Source: Malikia granosa
GTDB taxonomy: Bacteria > Pseudomonadota > Gammaproteobacteria > Burkholderiales > Burkholderiaceae_C
DNA: 62,350 bases
Direction: 5' to 3'
Assembly: GCF_002980595.1 (NCBI RefSeq)
Contig: NZ_PVLQ01000024.1
Location: forward strand, 1-62,350
Below the pieces are notes generated by a model, which worked only from the letters and a program-made list of their open reading frames with translations, had not been told where the DNA came from and ran no database searches. The position numbers and the translations under genes were made by a program. Positions 8,833-18,357 of the stretch are shown piece after piece. Position 1 is the first letter of the stretch, and each line of letters starts with the position of its first letter.

Positions 8833-10788
8833 ATGAGCAAGCTACAGTTCCCCGCAATGCGCCGGCATGATCTGGCCTGTCTCGGCCGCCTGGCGGTCGA
8901 TCTCTATGCGCAACAGTTCGGCGCACGCCTGGAGGATGCGCGCAGTTTCGCCATGTACCTGGGCGGCAGCTCGGCCAACCTGGCCTTTGGCGTCGCGCGG
9001 CTCGGCTGCAAGACTGCCATGATCTCGCGCGTCGGCGACGAGCAGATGGGTCGTTACCTGATTGAAACCCTGCAGCGCGAGGGTTGCGACACCAGCCAGA
9101 TCCAGCTCGATCCGCAGCGCCTGACCGCGCTGGTGCTGCTGGGCCTGAAGGACCGCGACACCTTCCCGCTGCTGTTCGTGCGCGAGAACTGCGCTGACAT
9201 GGCAATCGCCGCCGAGCAGATCAGCGAGTCCTTCATCGCCCAGTGCCGCGCGCTGGCGATCACCGGCACCCATCTGTCGACGCCGACGACCCGGCTGGCC
9301 TCGTTGATGGCCCTCGAGTACGCGCGCCGCCACGGCACGACCACGGTGCTCGACATCGACTACCGCCCGGTGCTCTGGGGCCTGACTTCGCGCGGCGCCG
9401 GAGAGAACCGCTATGTGCCCGATGCCGCGGTGACGGCGCAGCTGCAGCAGGCCCTGCCCTGGTTCGACCTGCTGGTCGGCACCGAGGAGGAGTTCTTCAT
9501 CGCCGGTGGCGTCGCCAACGACCTGATCGCCAGCCTGCGCGTGGTGCGCGAGCTCTGCCCCGACGCCACGCTGGTGGTCAAGCGCGGCGCACTGGGCTGC
9601 TGCGTGATCGAGGGCGAGATCCCGGACGACATCGACGCGGCGCCGACCTACCGGGGCGAGCGGGTCGAGGTGCTCAATGTGCTCGGCGCGGGCGACGCCT
9701 TCCTGTCCGGCCTGCTGGCCAGCCTGCTGCAGGGCAAGGACTGGGCCGAGTCGACCAAGGTCGCCAATGCCTGCGGCGCCATCGTGGTCTCGCGCCATGC
9801 CTGCTCGGCCGCGATGCCGACCCCGGCCGAGCTCGCGCACTGGTTCGGCGGCAGCCGCAACCCGAAGGTCGATGCCGACCAGCAGCTCGCCCATCTGCAC
9901 CGGGTCACGGCCGCGCGCCGCGACTGGAACGATCTCTGCGTGATGGCCTTCGACCATCGCGCGCAGTTCTACGACATCGCGCGCGCCGCGGGGGCCGACG
10001 AGGCGCGCATTCCGGCGCTCAAGCGCCTGCTGGTGCAGGCGGCCGAGCAGGTCGAGCGCAGCCGCCAGCTGCAGGGCCATACCGGCGTGCTGATCGACGG
10101 CGGCGACTACGGCAGCGATGCGCTGGCCAGCGCGACCGGGCGTGGCTGGTGGGTGGGCCGTCCGGTCGAGCTGCCGGGCTCGCGCCCGCTGCGCTTCGAC
10201 GGCACGCGCTCGGTCGGCAGCGCGCTGGTGCACTGGCCGACCGAGCAGGTCGTCAAGTGCCTGGTGCACTACCACCCCGACGACGCCTACGAGCTGCGGC
10301 TGGAGCAGGAGCAGAAGGTGCTCGAGCTCTGGGAGGCAACGCGCGAGTCTGGCAACGAACTGCTGCTCGAGATCATTCCCCCGAAGGCGCTGACGCCCGA
10401 GGGCAGCACGGATGACGCGGTGCTGCGCGCGGTCAAGCGCTTCTACAACCTGGGCGTCAAGCCCGAGTGGTGGAAGCTCGCGCCGATGCAGCCGGCGGGC
10501 TGGCGCCAGCTCGAGGCCTTGCTGACCGAGCGCGACCCCTATTGCCGCGGCGCCGTGATCCTGGGCCTGAACCAGCCGCTGCAGTACCTGGCCGACAGCT
10601 TCGCCCATGCCACCAGCCCGGTCGTCAAGGGCTTCATGGTCGGCCGCACGCTGTGGGCCGACGCCTCGCTCAAGTGGTTCAAGGGCGAGTTCGGCGATGC
10701 CGAGCTGGTGCAGGAAGTGGCACGCAACTTTGCCGTGCTGGTCGATGCCTGGCGCAACCGCCACGAAGCCGTGCGCGCCGCCGCCTGA
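8833..10788 (+). CDS. iolC: 5-dehydro-2-deoxygluconokinase with C-terminal DUF2090 domain (IolC)
   Basis: IolC phosphorylates 5-dehydro-2-deoxy-D-gluconate (DKG) in myo-inositol breakdown. Residues about 10-325 are a PfkB-type sugar kinase (YLGGSSANLAFGVARLGC near the start, and NVLGAGDAFLSGL with the catalytic aspartate). Residues about 335-640 are a DUF2090 aldolase-like domain (CVMAFDHRAQFYDIARAAGA), predicted to cleave the phosphorylated product and so replace a separate IolJ. The 651-aa length matches such proteobacterial fusions. It is the first gene of iolCDEB, divergent from the transporter operon. The aldolase activity is inferred from family knowledge. Confidence 0.95.
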   Translation: MSKLQFPAMRRHDLACLGRLAVDLYAQQFGARLEDARSFAMYLGGSSANLAFGVARLGCKTAMISRVGDEQMGRYLIETLQREGCDTSQIQLDPQRLTALVLLGLKDRDTFPLLFVRENCADMAIAAEQISESFIAQCRALAITGTHLSTPTTRLASLMALEYARRHGTTTVLDIDYRPVLWGLTSRGAGENRYVPDAAVTAQLQQALPWFDLLVGTEEEFFIAGGVANDLIASLRVVRELCPDATLVVKRGALGCCVIEGEIPDDIDAAPTYRGERVEVLNVLGAGDAFLSGLLASLLQGKDWAESTKVANACGAIVVSRHACSAAMPTPAELAHWFGGSRNPKVDADQQLAHLHRVTAARRDWNDLCVMAFDHRAQFYDIARAAGADEARIPALKRLLVQAAEQVERSRQLQGHTGVLIDGGDYGSDALASATGRGWWVGRPVELPGSRPLRFDGTRSVGSALVHWPTEQVVKCLVHYHPDDAYELRLEQEQKVLELWEATRESGNELLLEIIPPKALTPEGSTDDAVLRAVKRFYNLGVKPEWWKLAPMQPAGWRQLEALLTERDPYCRGAVILGLNQPLQYLADSFAHATSPVVKGFMVGRTLWADASLKWFKGEFGDAELVQEVARNFAVLVDAWRNRHEAVRAAA

Positions 10789-10812
10789 CATCCAACCGAT
10801 TCTTCACAGGCC

Positions 10813-12678
10813 ATGAAAACCCAACGACTCACCCTGGCGCAAGCGCTGGTCAAGCACCTGGCGGCGCTGCGCATCGAGACCCACGACGGCCAGATCCAGC
10901 CCTATTGCGGCGGCGTCTTCACGATCTTCGGCCATGGCAACGTGGCCGGCATGGGCGAGGCGCTGGTCGCCGAGCGCGACCGGCTGCCGACCTTCCGTGC
11001 CCACAACGAGCAGACCATGGCGCATGCCGCGATCGCCTATGCCAAGGCGAGCTTTCGCGAGCGCATCATGGCGGTCAGCACCAGCATAGGACCCGGCGCG
11101 ACCAATTTGGTCACCGCCGCTGCCGTGGCCCATGTCAACCGGCTGCCGGTGCTGCTGCTGCCGGGCGATGTGTTCGCAACCCGCCGGCCCGACCCGGTGC
11201 TGCAGCAGATCGAGAGCTTCGCCCAGGGCGACGTCAGCGCGAGCGACTGCTTCCGCCCGGTGACGCGCTACTTCGACCGCCTGACCCGGCCCGAGCAGAT
11301 CCTGACCGCGCTGCCACGCGCGATCCAGATGATGACCGACCCGGCCAACTGCGGCCCGGCCTGCCTGTCGCTGCCGCAGGACGTGCAGGCGATGGCCTTC
11401 GACTGCCCAGAGAGCTTCCTGCAGCCCGAACTGCTGCGCTTTCGCCGCCCGCCGGCCGATGCGCGCGAGCTGCAGGCGGCGGTCGAGCTGCTGCGCGGCG
11501 CGCGCCAGCCGCTGATCGTCGCCGGCGGCGGCGTGCTCTACAGCCAGGCCTGGGACGCGCTGCGCGCCTTCGCCGACGCGCACGGCGTGCCGGTGGTCGA
11601 GTCGCATGGCGGCAAGAGCAGCCTACCCTGGGACCATCCGCTCAACCTGGGCGCGATCGGCGTCGATGGCGTCTCGGGCGCCAACGAGCTGGCGCGCGAG
11701 GCCGACCTGGTGTTCGCGGTCGGCACCCGGCTGCAGGACTTCACCACTGGCTCGCATGCTCTCTTTCCCCAGGCGCGCCTGCTGAGCCTGAACGTCCAGC
11801 CCTACGACGCCGGCAAGTGGAGCGGCAGCGCGCTGGTCGCCGACGCCCGCACCGGCCTCGAGCAGCTGGCCCCGCTGCTGCAGGGCTGGGCTGCCGATCC
11901 GGCCTGGAGCGAGCGCGCGCGCCGCAATGCTGCCACCACCAACGCCCGCATCCAGCAGCTGACCACCCAGGTCCCGCAGGGCGTGCTGCCCTACGACGCC
12001 GAGGTGATCGGCGCTGTGCGCGACTCGGCCGCCGAGCTGGGACTCGACAGCGGGGTGCAGGATGTCGCGCTGTGCGCGGCCGGCACCCTGCCGGCCGAGC
12101 TGCACAAGCTCTGGCGCGCGAGCAAGCCGGGCAACTACCACATGGAATACGGCTACTCCTGCATGGGCTACGAGGTCGCCGGCGGCCTGGGCGTCAAGAT
12201 GGCGCGCCCCGAGCAGGAGAGCATCGTCTTCGTCGGCGACGGCTCCTACATGATGGCCAACTCCGAGCTGGCCACCTCGCTGCTGCTGGGCAGGAAGATG
12301 ATCGTCGTCATCCTCGACAACCGGGGCTATGGCTGCATCGAGCGGCTGCAGCTCAAGACCGGCAGCCCGAGCTTCAACAACATGCTCGACGACTGCGTGC
12401 CCGAGGGTGGCGAGCGCAGCCAGATCGACTTCGCGCTGCACGCACGCGCCATGGGCGCCGATGCGGTGCATGTCAAGGACGTGGCCGAACTGAAGGCCGC
12501 CATGGTCAAGGCGCGCGCGGCCACGCGCACCCAGGTGATCGTGATCGACACCACGCACACCCGCATCACCGACGGCGGCTGCTGGTGGGAGGTCGGCATC
12601 CCCGAAGTCTCGACCCGGGCCGAGGTGCAGGATGCCCATGCCCGCTACCTCGAGGCCCAGCAGGCGCAGCGCGTCTGA
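10813..12678 (+). CDS. iolD: 3D-(3,5/4)-trihydroxycyclohexane-1,2-dione hydrolase (IolD)
   Basis: This thiamine-diphosphate enzyme opens the inositol-derived ring to 5-deoxy-glucuronate. The 621-aa protein has the three-domain ThDP fold. The catalytic glutamate lies in FRAHNEQTMAHAAIAYAK near residue 60, and the ThDP/metal motif is the GDGSYMMANSE...NRGYG pair near residues 475-505. It starts 24 bases after iolC and is followed by an unusual 9-bp tandem repeat before iolE. The length is typical of the family. Confidence 0.96.
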   Translation: MKTQRLTLAQALVKHLAALRIETHDGQIQPYCGGVFTIFGHGNVAGMGEALVAERDRLPTFRAHNEQTMAHAAIAYAKASFRERIMAVSTSIGPGATNLVTAAAVAHVNRLPVLLLPGDVFATRRPDPVLQQIESFAQGDVSASDCFRPVTRYFDRLTRPEQILTALPRAIQMMTDPANCGPACLSLPQDVQAMAFDCPESFLQPELLRFRRPPADARELQAAVELLRGARQPLIVAGGGVLYSQAWDALRAFADAHGVPVVESHGGKSSLPWDHPLNLGAIGVDGVSGANELAREADLVFAVGTRLQDFTTGSHALFPQARLLSLNVQPYDAGKWSGSALVADARTGLEQLAPLLQGWAADPAWSERARRNAATTNARIQQLTTQVPQGVLPYDAEVIGAVRDSAAELGLDSGVQDVALCAAGTLPAELHKLWRASKPGNYHMEYGYSCMGYEVAGGLGVKMARPEQESIVFVGDGSYMMANSELATSLLLGRKMIVVILDNRGYGCIERLQLKTGSPSFNNMLDDCVPEGGERSQIDFALHARAMGADAVHVKDVAELKAAMVKARAATRTQVIVIDTTHTRITDGGCWWEVGIPEVSTRAEVQDAHARYLEAQQAQRV

Positions 12679-12731
12679 GCCATTCAGCCATTCAGCCATT
12701 CAGCCATTCAGCCATTCAGCCATTCAGCCAT
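12679..12731 (+). repeat. Six-copy 9-bp tandem repeat between iolD and iolE
   Basis: GCCATTCAG occurs five times exactly and a sixth time with one end base changed, starting directly after the iolD stop codon. The array fills most of the 83-base gap before iolE and stops about 30 bases short of its start codon. Such arrays can change copy number by slippage. Here that would alter only spacer length, not a reading frame of either gene. Confidence 0.95.
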
Positions 12732-12761
12732 TCACCATCCATCAGAACCGAAGGAACCAAC

Positions 12762-13688
12762 ATGACCTGGAACGTACGCATCGGCATCAACCCGCTGTCC
12801 TGGATGAACGACGACCTGCCCTCGCTGGGCGGCGAGACCCCGCTCGAGACCGCGCTGAAGGAAGGCGCCGAGATCGGCTACGAGGGCTTCGAGCTCGGCA
12901 ACAAGTTTCCCAAGGACGGCCCCGGCCTGAAAGCCAAGCTCGACGAGTTCGGCCTGGCCTGCGTCTCGGGCTGGTACTCGGGCTTCCTGGCCGAAGTCCC
13001 CGCCGGCATGAGCGACGAGCAAGCGGTCGCCGCCGAGATCGAGCGCTGCCAGGCGCACATGAGCAAACTGCAGTACAACGGCGTCCGGGTCGTGGTCTAC
13101 GGCGAATGCGCCGGCACCGTGCAGGGCCAGATCGACACCCCGGTGGGCAAGCGCCCGCAGTTCGCCGATGACGCGCAATGGCAGGCCTATGCCAGGCGGC
13201 TGGATGCCTTCGGCCAGCACCTGCTCGAGACCTATGGCATCAAGCTGGCCTATCACCATCACATGGGCGCCTATGTCGAGTCGCCCGCCGACGTCGACCG
13301 GCTGATGGCGCTGACCGATCCGGCCAAGGTCTTCCTGCTGTTCGACACCGGCCACGCCTATTTCGGCGGCGCCGCCGATCCGGTCGAGCTGCTCAAGAAG
13401 CATGTCAAGCGCGTCGTTCATGTGCACTGCAAGGACGTGCGCCAGCCCGTGATCGCGCAGGCGCGCAACGACGGCTGGAGCTTCCTCGACGGCGTCATCA
13501 ACGGCACCTTCACCGTGCCGGGCGACGGCAGCATCGACTATGCCAGCGTGCTCAAGACGCTCAAGGGCGCGGGCTACGAGGGCTGGCTGGTGGTCGAGGC
13601 CGAGCAGGACCCGGCCGTCGCGCCGAGCTACCCGTACGCGCAGAAGGGTTACCAGACCCTGCGCGGCCTGGTCGACAGCCTGGCCTGA
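12762..13688 (+). CDS. iolE: Inosose dehydratase (IolE)
   Basis: IolE removes water from scyllo-inosose (2-keto-myo-inositol) to give the diketone used by IolD. The 308-aa protein has the xylose-isomerase-like TIM barrel. Likely metal ligands occur in VVYGECAGT, YHHHMGAYVE, FDTGHAYFGG and VHVHCKDV, spread over residues about 105-225. The start at 12762 (MTWNVRIGINPLSWMND) follows GAAGGAACCAAC, a workable ribosome site downstream of the tandem repeat. It is third in iolCDEB, 15 bases before iolB. Confidence 0.95.
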   Translation: MTWNVRIGINPLSWMNDDLPSLGGETPLETALKEGAEIGYEGFELGNKFPKDGPGLKAKLDEFGLACVSGWYSGFLAEVPAGMSDEQAVAAEIERCQAHMSKLQYNGVRVVVYGECAGTVQGQIDTPVGKRPQFADDAQWQAYARRLDAFGQHLLETYGIKLAYHHHMGAYVESPADVDRLMALTDPAKVFLLFDTGHAYFGGAADPVELLKKHVKRVVHVHCKDVRQPVIAQARNDGWSFLDGVINGTFTVPGDGSIDYASVLKTLKGAGYEGWLVVEAEQDPAVAPSYPYAQKGYQTLRGLVDSLA

Positions 13689-13703
13689 CAAAGGGAGGAC
13701 GAG

Positions 13704-14510
13704 ATGCCGAGTCATCTGCTTGCCAAGGCCGCCCGCAGCGGGCGCGAGATCGTCGAGGTCACGCCCGAGCGGGCCGGCTGGACCCATGTCGGTTTCCGGG
13801 CGCTGCGCCTGGGTGCTGGCGAGACTGAAACCGTGCCGACCGGCGAGCGCGAGCTTTGCCTGGTCGTGCTGACCGGCAGCGTCGATATCAGCGTCGATGG
13901 CGTCACGCACCCGGGACTGGGCCAGCGCGACAGCGTGTTCGAGCCGGTGTCACCGGCGGCGGTCTACGTGCCGCCAGGCCGCTCGGTCCAGATCCTGGCC
14001 TGCCGCGACGCCGAGATCGCGCTGTGCAGCGCGCCCTGCGACGAGCAGCCGCGCGCGGTGCGCGTGATCGATCCGGCCGGCATGCGGCGCAGCGTGCGCG
14101 GCCAGGGCACGAACCTGCGCCATGTCTGCGACATCCTGCCGCACGACGACCCGACCGCAGCCCACCTGCTGGTGGTCGAGGTGCTGACGCCGGCCAGCCA
14201 CTCGAGCAGCTACCCGCCGCACAAGCATGACGTCGAGCAGCCGCCGCTCGAGACACAGCTCGAGGAGACCTACTACCACCGCCTGAACCCGCCGCAGGGC
14301 TTCGCCTTCCAACGCGTCTACACCGACGACCGCAGCCTGGACGAGGCGTGCGCGGTCGAGGACCACGATGTCGTGATGGTGCCGCGTGGCTACCACCCGG
14401 TGGTGGCGCCACATGGCTACGACCTCTACTACCTCAACGTGATGGCGGGCCCGAACCGCTTCTGGGTCTTCAAGAACGACCCGGCGCACGAGTGGATGCT
14501 CAAGGCCTGA
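13704..14510 (+). CDS. iolB: 5-deoxy-glucuronate isomerase (IolB)
   Basis: IolB converts 5-deoxy-glucuronate to 5-dehydro-2-deoxygluconate, the substrate of IolC. The 268-aa protein is a bicupin. The C-terminal cupin carries the metal-binding histidines and glutamate in YPPHKHDVE, ETYYHRLNPPQGFAF and VPRGYHPVVAPHGYDLYYLN. An AGGGAGG ribosome site precedes the ATG. It is the last gene of the iol operon and is followed by a long hairpin at 14533. Confidence 0.95.
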   Translation: MPSHLLAKAARSGREIVEVTPERAGWTHVGFRALRLGAGETETVPTGERELCLVVLTGSVDISVDGVTHPGLGQRDSVFEPVSPAAVYVPPGRSVQILACRDAEIALCSAPCDEQPRAVRVIDPAGMRRSVRGQGTNLRHVCDILPHDDPTAAHLLVVEVLTPASHSSSYPPHKHDVEQPPLETQLEETYYHRLNPPQGFAFQRVYTDDRSLDEACAVEDHDVVMVPRGYHPVVAPHGYDLYYLNVMAGPNRFWVFKNDPAHEWMLKA

Positions 14511-14532
14511 CCGGTTCTGGGCCGACCTGAGT

Positions 14533-14563
14533 ACCCGCCCGCCTGGTCAGGCGCTGGGCGGGT
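14533..14563 (+). terminator. Hairpin after iolB, probable terminator
   Basis: ACCCGCC pairs with GGCGGGT, enclosing an inner CGCCTG/CAGGCG stem with a two-base loop, 23 bases after the iolB stop. The T-run is poor (GTTCGTGTTC), so termination may be partial. Between here and 14664 no gene is recognised. Confidence 0.55.
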
Positions 14564-14664
14564 GTTCGTGTTCAAGGCATGATGAACTTTGAATCTGGAC
14601 AACAAGACGCTGAATGAGATCGAAGCCTTCAACCCAGGCCAGGCCTCGGCAGCGCTGCAAGTGC

Positions 14665-14904
14665 TTAGCTCGAACGCCTCAGGGCGAGACTGAGCCGATC
14701 AATGACTTCAGCCCAGTCAGCGTCCTTCATCAGCTCCTCCTTCAGCATCTGGGCTTGTCCAGGGATCCAGCAAGCGGCCTCCTCGAGCCTGACACTGTCC
14801 GGCAAGGGACTGTGGGTATCGATGAATGTCTTGATCGACTCTACGTCACTGGGCAAGCCCAGTTGGTCAAAAAGATCAGAAAAACGATGCCAGAAAGCTT
14901 CCAT
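14665..14904 (-). CDS. DUF2789-family small protein
   Basis: This 79-aa acidic protein (MEAFWHRFSDLFDQLGLPSD at the start) matches the layout I know for DUF2789: a leading SDLFDQLGLP motif, a central HSPLPDSVRLEEA segment, a WIPGQAQMLKEEL helix and a final DADWAEVIDRL helix. No signal peptide, membrane segment or metal cluster is seen. A GAGGT ribosome site lies before the ATG. It is the last gene on the minus strand of the copper module, 34 bases after the CopA gene, so it is probably co-transcribed. Function unknown. Confidence 0.75.
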   Translation of the reverse strand: MEAFWHRFSDLFDQLGLPSDVESIKTFIDTHSPLPDSVRLEEAACWIPGQAQMLKEELMKDADWAEVIDRLSLALRRSS

Positions 14905-14938
14905 GTTGTTACCTCGTGGAGATAGGGGTATTGGCTGC

Positions 14939-17356
14939 TTACCCTCGGGAGCGCAGTCTCAGCGCGTTACCGATGACCGAAGCAGAGCTGAAACTCATGG
15001 CCAGCGCCGCGATGAGCGGTGACAGCAACCATCCGGTCAGTGGATAGAGCACACCCGCTGCCACGGGGATGCCCAGGGCGTTGTACAGGAATGCAAAGGC
15101 CAGGTTCTGCTTCATGTTGCGCACGGTCGCTTCCGACAATTGCCGGGCCACTGCAATCCCTCGCAAATCACCCTTGACCAGGGTGAGCTGGGCGCTGTTC
15201 ATGGCCACATCGGTCCCTGTTCCCATCGCAATGCCGACATCGGCCTTGGCCAGGGCTGGCGCATCGTTGATGCCGTCGCCTGCCATGGCGACTACCCGGC
15301 CTCCGGCTTGCAGCCTGGACACCAGGGCCAACTTGTCTTCAGGCTTGACCTCGCCATGGACTTCATCGATGCCCAATCGTGCCCCGACGGCTTGTGCGGT
15401 GGTGTTGCCGTCGCCGGTGGCCATGACGATGCGCAGGCCAGCCGCCTTCAGCGTGGCAAGGGCTTCCGGCGTGCTGGCCTTGATGGGATCGGAAACTGCC
15501 AGCAAGCCGGCCAGCCGACCGTCGACCGCCAGTTGCATGACGCTGGCGCCTTCACGCCGCAGGGCTTCCGCCTGCGAGCTCAACTCTTGCAGGTCGATAT
15601 TGCCTTGCAGCATCCAGGTGGCGTTGCCCAGCATGAGCCTGCGCCCGCCCACGGCCCCACTGACCCCGATACCGGAACCGGAGTCGAATTGCTCGGGCGC
15701 CACCAGTGGCAGATGCTGTTTTCGGGCCGCTTGCACGATGGCGTCAGCCAAGGGGTGTTCGCTGCCTTGGTCGAGACTGGCAGCCAGCTGCAGGATCTCG
15801 CTTTCGGTGAAACCTGCAGCCGCTACGGCTTTGTCAAACACGGGCTTGCCTTCAGTCAAGGTGCCGGTCTTGTCGATGATGAGCGTGTCGATCTTGCGCA
15901 GGTTCTCGATCGCGGCAGCGTCACGGAACAGCACGCCGTGGGTAGCGCCACGACCTGTCGCGACCATGATGGACATGGGGGTCGCGAGACCCAGCGCACA
16001 AGGGCAGGCGATGATCAGCACGGCTACCGCGTTGATCAAGCCATAGACCCAGCGTGGCTCGGGGCCGAACAGGCCCCAGGCCAGCAAGGTGAGCAGCGCA
16101 ATCGCCACCACGGCGGTGACGAAGTAAGCCGCCACCACATCGGCCATGCGCTGCATCGGAGCCCGGGAACGCTGCGCCTGCGCCACCATCTGGACAATCT
16201 GGGACAAGACGGTGGCGGAACCCACCCGCTCCGAACGCATCACCATGGCGCCACTGGTGTTGAGCGTGGCCCCGATCAATCTGTCACCCAAACGCTTGGT
16301 CACCGGAATCGGCTCGCCCGTCAACATCGACTCGTCCACCGAACTGGAACCCTCGGTGACCACGCCATCGACCGGCACCTTCTCTCCAGGGCGTATGCGC
16401 AACAGGTCACCGACATGAACATGGCTCAGCGGCACGTCCTCGTCGCTGCCGTCGGCACGGATTCGGCGCGCCGTCTTGGGGGCCAGGCCCAGCAAGGACT
16501 TGATGGCGGCAGAAGTCTGCGAGCGGGCCTTCAACTCCAGCACCTGCCCCAGCAAGGTCAGCGAGATGATGACCGCTGCCGCCTCGAAGTAGACCGCCAC
16601 CCGCCCCATCGAGATGAACGAAGCCGGGAACACCTGAGGCGCCAGGGTCGCCACCACGCTGTAGAGGAAGGCCGCCCCCGTGCCCAGGCCGATCAGCGTC
16701 CACATGTTGGGGCTGCGCAAGCGCAGGGAATCGGCTCCCCGCATAAAGAAAGGCGCGCCGGCCCAGAGCACGATCGGCAGTGACAAGATGAGCTCGACCC
16801 AGGTCTGGGTCTGGATCTCCAGCCAGCTGAGCTCATGTCCGAACATGGCCAGCACGGTCACCACCACCGTCAAGGGCAGTGTCCACCAGAACCGGCGCTG
16901 GAAATCCTTCAGCTCGGGGTTCTCGTCTTCTTCCAGCTCGGGGATGACGGGCTCCAGTGTCATCCCGCACTTCGGGCAATTGCCCGGATGATCCTGTCGG
17001 ATCTCCGGGTGCATCGGGCAGGTGTAGAGGGTGGCACCATTCATCGCAGGCTGTGCAGTGGGCGTTTCAACCACGGCAGGCATATGGCCGTGATGGTGGT
17101 GATGATGTTCATGCCCGGCACCGGCCACCTCCTCCGAGGGTGAACCTTCTGCTGGCACGGCGACGTACTGCCCCGGATGGCTCAGAAACTTGGATCGGCA
17201 ATGGGCGCTGCAGAAGAAATAGGTGCTGCCCCGATAGTGGGCCCGGTGCTCTGACTGTTCAGTCACCGGCATGCCACACACTGGATCCTTGCCCTCCGTT
17301 GGGGCCGGCCCGCCGTGATGGTGGTGGTCGTGACCGTTCTGTTGGCTGTGATCCAT
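14939..17356 (-). CDS. copA: Copper-exporting P1B-type ATPase with YHS and heavy-metal-binding domains
   Basis: An inner-membrane metal pump of 805 aa. In order: a His-rich start (residues 9-14), a YHS domain (DPVCGM at about 24-29, FFCSAHC at 47-53), a His run (82-92), a heavy-metal-binding domain (YTCPMHPE...CPKCGM, 111-132), then the ATPase core with CPC (441-443), DKTGT (485-489), SEHP (522-525) and GDGIND (683-688). The last helix has [16 protein letters not shown], the MxxSS signature of Cu(I) pumps; silver is also possible. Classic N-terminal GMxCxxC domains are absent. The start at 17356 follows an ideal AGGAGG site; longer in-frame extensions run into other genes. Confidence 0.93.
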   Translation of the reverse strand: MDHSQQNGHDHHHHGGPAPTEGKDPVCGMPVTEQSEHRAHYRGSTYFFCSAHCRSKFLSHPGQYVAVPAEGSPSEEVAGAGHEHHHHHHGHMPAVVETPTAQPAMNGATLYTCPMHPEIRQDHPGNCPKCGMTLEPVIPELEEDENPELKDFQRRFWWTLPLTVVVTVLAMFGHELSWLEIQTQTWVELILSLPIVLWAGAPFFMRGADSLRLRSPNMWTLIGLGTGAAFLYSVVATLAPQVFPASFISMGRVAVYFEAAAVIISLTLLGQVLELKARSQTSAAIKSLLGLAPKTARRIRADGSDEDVPLSHVHVGDLLRIRPGEKVPVDGVVTEGSSSVDESMLTGEPIPVTKRLGDRLIGATLNTSGAMVMRSERVGSATVLSQIVQMVAQAQRSRAPMQRMADVVAAYFVTAVVAIALLTLLAWGLFGPEPRWVYGLINAVAVLIIACPCALGLATPMSIMVATGRGATHGVLFRDAAAIENLRKIDTLIIDKTGTLTEGKPVFDKAVAAAGFTESEILQLAASLDQGSEHPLADAIVQAARKQHLPLVAPEQFDSGSGIGVSGAVGGRRLMLGNATWMLQGNIDLQELSSQAEALRREGASVMQLAVDGRLAGLLAVSDPIKASTPEALATLKAAGLRIVMATGDGNTTAQAVGARLGIDEVHGEVKPEDKLALVSRLQAGGRVVAMAGDGINDAPALAKADVGIAMGTGTDVAMNSAQLTLVKGDLRGIAVARQLSEATVRNMKQNLAFAFLYNALGIPVAAGVLYPLTGWLLSPLIAALAMSFSSASVIGNALRLRSRG

Positions 17357-17397
17357 GGCGCCTCCTTTCTGTTTTTCGACCTCAGATCCGCGCCGGC

Positions 17398-18030
17398 CTA
17401 GAAAAGCTTCGGCCAGAACCGTGGCGTCTGGGCGGCGTAGCGGTCGTATTCGACACCGAACTGCGCCCGCATCTCGCGCTCTTCCGTGATCGCGAGACGC
17501 CCGTACATCACCAGCAGGAAGGGGAACATCGCCAAGGTCAGGAGGGTGGGCCACTGGAACAGGAAGCCCAGCAAGATCAGCACGAAGGCAACGTACTGGG
17601 GATGGCGAATGCGTGCATACGGCCCTGCCGTGGCCAGAGAATGGCGCCGCTGCGCATGGTAGAGAATATTCCATGCCTTCGACAGCAGGTAGAAACCAGC
17701 TCCCAGCAAGACGTAACTGACGATGTGCAAGACGCCGAAGTGCGGGTCGCCCTTTTCTCCCAGCAGGGTGGACCACAGATGACCCGTGTCGTGCGACAAC
17801 AGATCCAGCCCTGGGAACCGGGTCTGCAGCCAGCCTGACAGCAGGTAGATCGTCAGCGGAAAGCCATACATCTCCACGAACAAGGCCACGATGAAGGCGG
17901 CGAAGGCACTGAAGCTGCGCCAGTCCCGTGTGGTGGCAGGCTTGAAGAAGCTGAAGGCAAACAGGATGAAGACCACCGAATTGATGATCACCAGGGACCA
18001 CAGACCGTAGGCCGGTTCGGCATGGTTCAT
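17398..18030 (-). CDS. Isoprenylcysteine methyltransferase-like membrane protein
   Basis: A 210-aa protein with about five membrane helices. The C-terminal half carries the ICMT/PEMT-type signature: [20 protein letters not shown] for cofactor binding, and an [18 protein letters not shown] tail. Bacterial members are predicted S-adenosylmethionine-dependent methyltransferases of unknown substrate and often accompany metal-resistance genes. The start ([11 protein letters not shown], 18030) overlaps the stop of the DUF2933 gene by four bases (ATGA), so the two are translationally coupled. The CopA gene follows 41 bases later. Its role in copper handling is inferred from the operon only. Confidence 0.8.
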   Translation of the reverse strand: MNHAEPAYGLWSLVIINSVVFILFAFSFFKPATTRDWRSFSAFAAFIVALFVEMYGFPLTIYLLSGWLQTRFPGLDLLSHDTGHLWSTLLGEKGDPHFGVLHIVSYVLLGAGFYLLSKAWNILYHAQRRHSLATAGPYARIRHPQYVAFVLILLGFLFQWPTLLTLAMFPFLLVMYGRLAITEEREMRAQFGVEYDRYAAQTPRFWPKLF

Positions 18031-18305
18031 GATCGGTCCCCCGTTTGCGTGCGGTCGCTTTTTCCTGCGTCGTCTGGGGATTGCTTGTCCTGGTGATGCC
18101 GATGCCCACCATGACCGCCGTGCATGAAGAGATGCATCAAGGGGCAGGCCAGGAGCAGCAGGTAGGGCCAAGCCCCTGCAATGTGCGCACGGTGCTCGGC
18201 CAGTAGGAAGTAGGCGGCGATGCCCCCCACGACCACCAGACCGATGGCGTAGCGGGAACGCCAAAAATGAGGGGGCCGCTGCTGGCGATGATCATCAGGA
18301 GGCAT
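18027..18305 (-). CDS. DUF2933-type small membrane protein
   Basis: A 92-aa protein with one or two membrane segments ([20 protein letters not shown] and [20 protein letters not shown]) followed by a His-rich tail ([10 protein letters not shown]) and a charged end. This arrangement is that of DUF2933 proteins of metal-resistance islands. The [11 protein letters not shown] stretch with nearby histidines could bind copper. The start at 18305 (MPPDDH) has GAGGA six bases upstream; two ATGs further upstream lack a site. It is coupled to the following methyltransferase-like gene by an ATGA overlap. Confidence 0.75.
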   Translation of the reverse strand: MPPDDHRQQRPPHFWRSRYAIGLVVVGGIAAYFLLAEHRAHIAGAWPYLLLLACPLMHLFMHGGHGGHRHHQDKQSPDDAGKSDRTQTGDRS

Positions 18306-18326
18306 GACGTTCCTCATCAACAAGAA

Positions 18327-18345
18327 GGGCCTCTTTCAGAGGCCC
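18327..18345 (-). terminator. Hairpin between the YncE-like and DUF2933 genes
   Basis: GGGCCTCT and AGAGGCCC form a perfect eight-pair stem with a three-base loop. On the minus strand it is followed by TTCTTGTTGATG. It lies in the 52-base gap between two genes of the copper block, so it may terminate part of the transcripts or protect the upstream message. Confidence 0.5.
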
Positions 18346-18357
18346 GTTGCAATTGGC

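Noticed and set aside
12679-12731. The 9-bp array as a CRISPR
   Set aside because: The units are contiguous with no spacers and far too short; it is a simple tandem repeat.
10467-13688. 1073-aa open frame across iolC, iolD and iolE
   Set aside because: Only the last 308 residues (IolE) are real. The rest is a high-GC shadow frame full of Arg, Ala and Gly over iolC and iolD.
14939-18112. Extended 1057-aa version of the copper ATPase
   Set aside because: The extra N-terminal third is read in a wrong frame through the methyltransferase-like gene; the start at 17356 has an ideal ribosome site and the expected His-rich beginning.
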